This document shows positions 5,512 through 9,202 of a DNA stretch of 9,202 bases, one piece after another. Source of the DNA: an uncultured Romboutsia sp. (GTDB lineage Bacteria > Bacillota > Clostridia > Peptostreptococcales > Peptostreptococcaceae). Both the position numbers and the translations under genes were made by a program. Where the stretch lies: NCBI GenBank assembly GCA_937907205.1, contig CALESE010000165.1:1-9202 (forward strand). The letters run 5' to 3'. The number at the start of each line of letters is the position of its first letter. Position 1 is the first letter of the stretch. The notes under the pieces were generated by a model. The model saw only the letters and a program-made list of their open reading frames with translations. It was not told the DNA's origin and did no database searches.

Positions 5512-6579
5512 ATGTCGAATAAAAGTAATTTTGTTTTAATTATTGATGGTAACTGGTTGTTGATGTCTCGTCTTTCTATTCTTAGAATGAGAATTAAAGA
5601 TGAAGATACTTTGGTTAAAGAAGTAAAGTTGATGATGATTAAGTCAATCAATAAGTTACTTCGGGATATTCCACAGATTGATAATGTAATTTTTGTTGCG
5701 GATGGTGGATCATGGAGAAATAAGATAAGTATTCCAGAATTTTTGAAGAAAGATCATATTACTTATAAAGGTAATAGAGAAAAAGATAAAGATCTTGATT
5801 GGGACAAGATATTTAAAGGATATGATGAATTTATTGATATATTAAAAGAGACTGGAGTATGTGTTTCTAGAGAAAAGGGTGTAGAAGGAGATGATTGGTG
5901 TGCTTATTGGAGTAAGTTATTGAATAGTAAAAACACAAATTGCCTTATTTGGTCAGCTGATAGAGATTTGACTCAATTAGTTAAGATTGATTCAAAATCT
6001 AAATGCTTTACTGCTTGTTGGAAAAAGGATGCTATTGTAATTGAATCTGTTGACCATACATCAGATAATGAAATGGATTTTTTCTTCAATAGTTATGATT
6101 CAAATGAGAATCAGAAATTACTAGAAACCCTTTGTATGAAAGCAAAGAAAGTTGAAGAAATTCATCCTATGGATATTGTAATAGATAAGATTATTCGAGG
6201 GGATTTAGGAGATAATATTTTACCAGTAGTTTATAAAAAGGCTAAGAATCCAAATTCTGACAAGATATTTAGAGTAAGCAACAAGGAATTGGATTTGTCT
6301 ATTGATATTACAAGTGTTGATGAAGTAAATGTTTATTTTGAAGATTTGTTGAATAAGAAAACATGGAAAGATAAAGCCATGTCAACATTAGATGAAATAA
6401 TTGAACACTTCTTTTATAATGAAAGATTAGTATGGCTGGATCTAAGTCAATATCCTGATGAAATTCTTGAAAAGATGACAAAATATTCTATTCCTGTAAT
6501 CAATAAGGATTTGAGTTTAGCAGAGCAGAAAATTCAAGCAGAAAAAAATGACGTTTATGATGTTCTTGAAGAAATTTAA
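5512..6579 (+). CDS. 5'-nuclease (PIN/FEN superfamily), T4 RNase H-like
   Basis: The 355-residue product carries the ordered acidic motifs of the 5'-3' exonuclease/flap endonuclease superfamily: D12 in IIDGNWL, D64 in FVADGGSWR, Y85-K86-x-x-R89 (YKGNRE), E125-x-D127-D128 (EGDDWC), D150 and D152 in SADRDLTQL, and the H3TH-type ending D231-x-x-D234 (RGDLGDNI). Size and layout match phage RNase H (T4 is about 305 residues) rather than a polymerase-fused domain, with an extra C-terminal region of about 100 residues. The expected role is removal of RNA primers and 5' flaps at the phage fork, using two metal ions. All catalytic acids appear present. It is transcribed alone from P3; the next promoter follows 17 bp after its TAA. 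The ATG is the first after the promoter, preceded by AGAAAAGTAGATT. Confidence 0.93.
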   Translation: MSNKSNFVLIIDGNWLLMSRLSILRMRIKDEDTLVKEVKLMMIKSINKLLRDIPQIDNVIFVADGGSWRNKISIPEFLKKDHITYKGNREKDKDLDWDKIFKGYDEFIDILKETGVCVSREKGVEGDDWCAYWSKLLNSKNTNCLIWSADRDLTQLVKIDSKSKCFTACWKKDAIVIESVDHTSDNEMDFFFNSYDSNENQKLLETLCMKAKKVEEIHPMDIVIDKIIRGDLGDNILPVVYKKAKNPNSDKIFRVSNKELDLSIDITSVDEVNVYFEDLLNKKTWKDKAMSTLDEIIEHFFYNERLVWLDLSQYPDEILEKMTKYSIPVINKDLSLAEQKIQAEKNDVYDVLEEI

Positions 6580-6595
6580 GAAAATTTAAATAAAT

Positions 6596-6626
6596 TTTGA
6601 AATTTTAGGGATTGGTTCTATATTTA
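6596..6626 (+). promoter_or_regulatory. Promoter P4 for the 6666-8366 gene block
   Basis: TTTG at 6596-6599, 19 bp, then TATATTTA at 6619-6626. The start region ATGTTAAATATTAAA (6629-6643) is identical to that of P2. Start predicted near 6632. Its TTCTATATTTA core forms the left arm of a long inverted repeat, which the other promoters lack. Confidence 0.8.
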
Positions 6627-6655
6627 GTATGTTAAATATTAAATGTAGAACCAAT
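6611..6655. repeat. 16-bp inverted repeat overlapping promoter P4
   Basis: The left arm ATTGGTTCTATATTTA (6611-6626) and right arm TAAATGTAGAACCAAT (6640-6655) are complementary at 15 of 16 positions, and the remaining pair is G·T; the arms are separated by 13 nt. The left arm covers the -7 element and the right arm lies in the leader, 10 nt before ATG 6666. A dimeric repressor site across the start point is a natural reading. An mRNA hairpin is less likely because the left arm should not be transcribed from P4. Confidence 0.88.
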
Positions 6656-6665
6656 TTAAGTTATA

Positions 6666-7046
6666 ATGATTATGGTAAATATGAATAATTTGGAAAAAGT
6701 AAAGAGTTCAATTATCAACATGATTAATGTTGAACTAACAAAAGAAAATCGTCTTAGTGATGTTTCTTCAATCATGATTAAGATTAAGTTTGAATGTAGT
6801 GATGTTTGTTCTCTTTATCCATTAACCTGGTTAGAAGATCCTTATGATGAATTTGTTATTGAACATTTCATCAACAGAGTACCAGAAAAATATCAAAATC
6901 ATCTTATTGGATTTAAGCTTGAAGATTTCAACACTTGGTGGCCAGTTTTTAACAACGATGAATTAAATCAGAAGTTCGTTGATGAAACTAATGATTACAT
7001 CAATAAGAAAGCTGAAATGTTAGATAAATGGAATATGTATGATTAA
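6666..7046 (+). CDS. Unknown phage protein, 126 aa
   Basis: Not recognised. It is acidic and soluble, with an amphipathic N-terminal helix (NLEKVKSSIINMINVELTKE), a middle with aromatic clusters (YPLTWLEDPYDEFVIEHF, FNTWWPVF) and a charged C-terminal helix (FVDETNDYINKKAEMLDKW). There is no signal peptide. Three in-frame ATGs (6666, 6672, 6681) lie close together; I keep the first, but 6681 (MNNLEKV) is equally believable. It is the first gene after P4 and ends 11 bp before the next. Confidence 0.82.
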   Translation: MIMVNMNNLEKVKSSIINMINVELTKENRLSDVSSIMIKIKFECSDVCSLYPLTWLEDPYDEFVIEHFINRVPEKYQNHLIGFKLEDFNTWWPVFNNDELNQKFVDETNDYINKKAEMLDKWNMYD

Positions 7047-7057
7047 AATTTATAATT

Positions 7058-7453
7058 ATGATGACAGATAGATTAAATCAACCTTTAAATATTCATGACT
7101 TAGTATTGATTTCTCATCCTAAGACTTCTGTATTGCTAAGATGTATGATCGTAAAGATTATGGCAAAGACAGTAAAAGTTATTGTACTTCCAGAGTCTGA
7201 ATTAGAAAATGAAACTGCTCAATATTGCCAGAAAACTATGGCTGATGTAGGTGATGGTAAATGGCATGGAAATGTGTATAAGTCAAAAATTGGTTTCAAC
7301 AGAAAGCCAGAAGAAGTAGTAAAGATTGGACATACTGAAGTTCCTTGTGATTTATCTGAAACAGAAGAAGCAGTAGCTGCAGAACTTACAGATGTTAAGG
7401 TTGGTGATCCTAACCTTTGGATTAACAGAAAGAATTTGAATTATCACTTTTAA
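7058..7453 (+). CDS. Small beta-rich protein, 131 aa, paralogue of the next gene
   Basis: Residues of about 11-45 (NIHDLVLISHPK ... LRCMIVKIMAKTVKVIVL) and RKPEEVVKIG near residue 93 line up with the product of gene 7467: both have [NR]I-x-D-x-VL[IV]-x-H, an [LF]-x-x-x-x-V-x-I strand, K-x-x-K and R-x-PE-x-V-x-KI. This pattern suggests a small SH3-like beta barrel, a fold often found in short phage proteins, but that is inference. This copy has an insert of about 30 residues (ESELENETAQYCQK...) and an acidic tail. Function unknown. Adjacent ATGs at 7058 and 7061 are both possible starts. Confidence 0.83.
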   Translation: MMTDRLNQPLNIHDLVLISHPKTSVLLRCMIVKIMAKTVKVIVLPESELENETAQYCQKTMADVGDGKWHGNVYKSKIGFNRKPEEVVKIGHTEVPCDLSETEEAVAAELTDVKVGDPNLWINRKNLNYHF

Positions 7454-7466
7454 ATAATTTTAAAAC

Positions 7467-7691
7467 ATGGAAACATTAGTTACAACAGATATTGTTGGTA
7501 AAGAAGTAAGAATTGATGATACAGTGTTAGTTGCTCATACAGATAGCAATAATCTTTTTTATGCTAAAGTAGTTGACATCAGACCTAAGAGAATGAAATG
7601 CATGATTTTTGATGCTCCTAAGAGTTATCGTTATATGAATGATAAAGTTGTTCAGAGATTGCCAGAACAAGTAATTAAAATATCAGATTAA
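7467..7691 (+). CDS. Small beta-rich protein, 74 aa, shorter paralogue of gene 7058
   Basis: This is the compact version of the fold: GKEVRIDDTVLVAHTD, LFYAKVVDIRPKRMKCMIF, then RLPEQVIKIS. It aligns over nearly its whole length with the ends of the 7058 product, lacking that protein's insert and tail. Tandem placement, 13 bp apart, points to duplication followed by divergence. It ends 3 bp before gene 7695, so translation is probably coupled. No catalytic residues or nucleic-acid signature can be named; a small binding or regulatory module is the most that can be suggested. Confidence 0.83.
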   Translation: METLVTTDIVGKEVRIDDTVLVAHTDSNNLFYAKVVDIRPKRMKCMIFDAPKSYRYMNDKVVQRLPEQVIKISD

Positions 7692-7694
7692 AAC

Positions 7695-8366
7695 ATGAAA
7701 GTAATATATGATGAATTATACCCTGATGAATTTTTCAATTACGGTGGTATTGTAACAGTAGGTAGTTTCAATTTTGAAATTAAGAATATTGTTGAATGGA
7801 AGAAAAGTACTAATGCTCCTAATTGGACATCTGACTATATCAATACTGTAAAAGGTGGTGATGCATATATTGGTATCATGCACTTCAAATTTGATGATAA
7901 AAATGGTTGGTTCAAATATACAGGTGATCTTCCAAAACTTGAACCTAAAGATCCTTATGGCATCAATAATGTAAACTTTTCATTGATTAGTCCAGATCAT
8001 CCAAAATGGGATAAGTTTACAAAACAAAGATTAGAACGTGGATTTGATGATTCTGAAACATGGAATCTTGATCTTACTATTGCAAAGTTTGTTCTTCCTC
8101 GTCTTGAATCTTTTAAAGAATCTTTTATGGGATATCCTGGTTTCCTGAAGAATGAAGATGAATGGAAAACTATTCTTGAAAAAATGTGTAAGGCATTTCG
8201 TTTGTATATTAATTGTGACAATGATTGTATTGAAAATGTAAGAACAATAAAAATGTTACATGAAAGTGATGATCCGAAAAAATTAATGGATATTTTGAAA
8301 GATCATGAAGATTATGAAGAAGGAATGAATCTCTTTTTCAAATATTGGAAATGGCTTGGCGATTAG
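7695..8366 (+). CDS. Conserved phage protein of unknown function with a 'W-LD-IAKF-PRL ... GYPG ... EW' region, 223 aa
   Basis: The C-terminal half carries a pattern I recall from many uncharacterised phage proteins: GFDDSETWNLD (116-126), IAKFVLPRL (129-137), GYPG (146-149), DEW (155-157), ILEKMCKAF (160-168) and EEGMNLFFKYWKWL (208-221). In those proteins the chain usually ends just after an 'EGL.LFAKYF..LW' motif, so ending here at GD fits the family. The N-terminal 115 residues (MKVIYDELYPDEFFNYGG...) are not recognised. The frame ends at TAG 8364-8366 but stays open, except for further TAGs, to TGA 8475-8477; family length argues that the TAG is the true stop. It is the last gene of the P4 block. 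Confidence 0.85.
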   Translation: MKVIYDELYPDEFFNYGGIVTVGSFNFEIKNIVEWKKSTNAPNWTSDYINTVKGGDAYIGIMHFKFDDKNGWFKYTGDLPKLEPKDPYGINNVNFSLISPDHPKWDKFTKQRLERGFDDSETWNLDLTIAKFVLPRLESFKESFMGYPGFLKNEDEWKTILEKMCKAFRLYINCDNDCIENVRTIKMLHESDDPKKLMDILKDHEDYEEGMNLFFKYWKWLGD

Positions 8367-8477
8367 TTCAAGAACTTAAGTTAGATTCCCCAGGATGGCG
8401 CCTGGGTCACACAGGGAGTGGATAATTATGATTCAGTATATTCTATCACCTGGGATAATTTTAACGTTTTCTAGTGA
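8367..8477 (+). other. GC-richer stretch after gene 7695, structured or readthrough region
   Basis: Bases of about 8387-8420 are clearly richer in G and C than anything around them. CCCAGG (8389-8394) and CCTGGG (about 8401-8406) form a 6-bp hairpin over ATGGCG; a second CCTGGG near 8450 could pair with the same CCCAGG. In the frame of gene 7695, read past TAGs at 8364, 8382 and 8472, it gives IPQDGAWVTQGVDNYDS and on to TGA 8475-8477, but with codons (CCC, GGC, GCC, GTC, ACC) unlike the neighbouring genes. A structured 3' RNA is therefore a better guess than protein. I recognise no RNA family. Confidence 0.4.
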
Positions 8478-8484
8478 ATTTTAC

Positions 8485-8520
8485 AAAAAGAGCTCTGACT
8501 TAAGTCAGAGCTCATATTGT
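8485..8520. terminator. Bidirectional terminator between converging gene blocks, 24-bp perfect palindrome
   Basis: GAGCTCTGACTT (8490-8501) is followed by its exact complement AAGTCAGAGCTC (8502-8513), giving a 10-bp stem over a TTAA loop. On the minus strand it is followed by a run of T (complement of 8485-8489), making a canonical terminator for genes 8809 and 8522. On the plus strand ATATTGTTTT follows, a weaker tail that can still end the 6666-8366 transcript. Confidence 0.93.
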
Positions 8521-8521
8521 T

Positions 8522-8797
8522 TTAAATAAACAGTACTTCATTGTAATAATCTGGATCCAAGTTGTTCTTGACATATTCCTTTGCATCCAAAAGAGATTGT
8601 GATTCATTTATACAGCCATCTCCAGCCTGTAATGTAATATCACCATTTTCTGTAAGTTCAAGATCAACATTAAAATTCTCTTTCAAAAAAGAACTTGTTT
8701 TAATTATACTAGAATCATAATTTACTACTCTCTTTACGAAGTCTTTACATTCTTTAGTTTCAAATACTTTATCATTTTTAAATTCCATTTTAAACAT
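8522..8797 (-). CDS. Unknown small protein, 91 aa
   Basis: Not recognised. It is an acidic, Lys/Asp/Asn-rich soluble product with a helical N-terminal half (ECKDFVKRVVNYDSSIIKTS), a short strand pair (VDLELTENGDITLQAGDG) and a C-terminal helix (SLLDAKEYVKNNLDPDYY). There is no signal peptide or metal motif. It starts 11 bp after the gene at 8809, so the two form one minus-strand unit ending at the palindromic terminator. ATG 8797 (MFKMEF) or ATG 8788 (MEFKND) could be the start. It stops in TAA. Confidence 0.8.
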   Translation of the reverse strand: MFKMEFKNDKVFETKECKDFVKRVVNYDSSIIKTSSFLKENFNVDLELTENGDITLQAGDGCINESQSLLDAKEYVKNNLDPDYYNEVLFI

Positions 8798-8808
8798 TAA
8801 ACATTAAT

Positions 8809-9202
8809 TTATATTCCAAAATCAGGATCTATTGTTGTATCAGTTGTACCATCAGTATCAGGATTAGTTGGCTCTTGAATAACTGGTTCCTTCAGCTTAT
8901 ATGTTTCAGCCAATACTTTCTTAAGATAAGAAATTACCTTTTCTGGTGTATAGTAATTCTGATATAAGTAGATAGCAATATCCTCAATATGTACACCAAA
9001 AATATCAATAAGCATCTGCAACTGATCTAATGGTGCATTTTCCATAACTAATGTTGAACCACAAATTACTTTAGGTACAGGATTTACTTTATTGAATACA
9101 TCAGTCACCATATTCATGTGTTTCTTCTCAACATCTACTTGGCACTCTGGATGATGGTGAGGAGGACATGGTGGCATTGGATGATGGTGAGGAGGACATG
9201 GT
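8809..9202 (-). CDS. Pro/Cys/His-repeat protein of unknown function, 5' end outside window
   Basis: The frame stays open to the right edge, so the N-terminus is unknown; ATG 9177 (122 residues) is only the last possible start and lies inside a repeat. Reading inward, the protein shows PCPPHHHP-M-PPCPPHHHP-EC, two copies of a Pro/Cys/His motif that could bind metal. A helical domain follows (MNMVTDVFNKVNPVPKVICG, LDQLQMLIDIFGVHIEDIAIYLYQNYYTPEKVISYLKKVLAETY). The C-terminal tail is a low-complexity Pro/Thr/Asp stretch (PTNPDTDGTTDTTIDPDFGI). Such an arrangement is compatible with a structural or host-contact protein, but I cannot name a family. It ends in TAA and is followed closely by gene 8522. 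Confidence 0.75.
   Translation of the reverse strand, partial: PCPPHHHPMPPCPPHHHPECQVDVEKKHMNMVTDVFNKVNPVPKVICGSTLVMENAPLDQLQMLIDIFGVHIEDIAIYLYQNYYTPEKVISYLKKVLAETYKLKEPVIQEPTNPDTDGTTDTTIDPDFGI
9148..9202. repeat. 30-bp tandem coding repeat, cut by the right edge
   Basis: Bases 9148-9172 and 9178-9202 are identical over 25 bp with a 30-bp period, in frame, encoding PPCPPHHHP on the minus strand. Only two copies are visible and the second reaches the edge, so the array may be longer. Identity at the DNA level, including third positions, suggests recent copy-number change. Confidence 0.9.

Noticed and set aside
5424..5651. Minus-strand open frame of 75 codons
   Set aside because: It runs from inside the 5' nuclease gene through promoter P3 and into the terminator stem, so it cannot be a normal gene.
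7997..8221. Minus-strand open frame of 74 codons
   Set aside because: Antisense to the most conserved part of gene 7695.
8367..8477. tRNA gene in the GC-rich stretch
   Set aside because: No acceptor stem, T-loop (GTTCRA) or anticodon arm of proper spacing can be assembled; only one short hairpin is convincing.
8395..8529. Plus-strand frame of 44 residues starting MAPGSHREW
   Set aside because: It runs through the whole terminator palindrome into the end of the converging gene and has no A-rich start context.
1..9202. General reassignment of TAG to glutamine (genetic code 15)
   Set aside because: Apart from the site at 2379, no long gene, including the 355-codon nuclease, contains an in-frame TAG, and CAA/CAG are used normally for Gln. 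Only a local event is supported.

Overview
The window looks like part of a double-stranded DNA phage (or prophage) genome whose host is a Bacteroidota bacterium. The reasons are: about 30% GC by eye; short tightly packed genes of mostly unknown function in strand-uniform blocks; start codons preceded by A-rich rather than Shine-Dalgarno-like sequence; two Bacteroidota-style small lipoproteins; and five promoters on the + strand that fit the Bacteroidota housekeeping pattern TTTG-N19-TAnnTTT. Two genes have clear nucleic-acid enzyme motifs: a metallophosphoesterase of the SbcD/Mre11 (T4 gp47-like) type and a T4 RNase H/FEN-type 5' nuclease. This suggests a replication/recombination or early-gene region. 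Genus and phage family cannot be fixed from the sequence alone.

Layout. 1-731 (minus): phosphoesterase, running off the left edge. 732-902: divergent control region with a minus promoter and a perfectly duplicated 44-bp plus-strand promoter. 903-1799: two unknown genes. 1800-1940: hairpin plus promoter. 1941-5131: a tight run of unknown genes. Its first gene has an in-frame TAG with the same frame open for 75 more codons. Its last members are a small helical protein and a Tyr/Pro/His-rich lipoprotein. 5227-5388: a 53-residue lipoprotein that resembles host genes, followed by a strong terminator. 5446-6579: promoter and 5' nuclease gene. 6596-8366: promoter inside a long inverted repeat, then four genes, including two paralogous small beta-rich proteins and a conserved phage protein. 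8367-8477: a GC-richer stretch of unclear role. 8490-8513: a 24-bp perfect palindrome acting as terminator between converging blocks. 8522-9202 (minus): two genes, the second open at the right edge and carrying a 30-bp repeat that encodes a Pro/Cys/His motif.

How it fits together. Each plus-strand block starts with a promoter of one shared design: TTTGAAA, 13 bp, TTCTATATTT, then a conserved start region resembling GTTAAATATTAAA. The blocks are therefore probably switched on together by host RNA polymerase, perhaps with phage modification. The two enzymes would process DNA ends, flaps and primers during phage replication. The lipoproteins could act at the host envelope. Most other products are not recognisable. 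TAG is never an unambiguous stop here: every well-delimited gene ends in TAA or TGA, and all three TAG-ended frames continue. This makes the TAG at 2379-2381 worth checking as readthrough, suppression or mutation.
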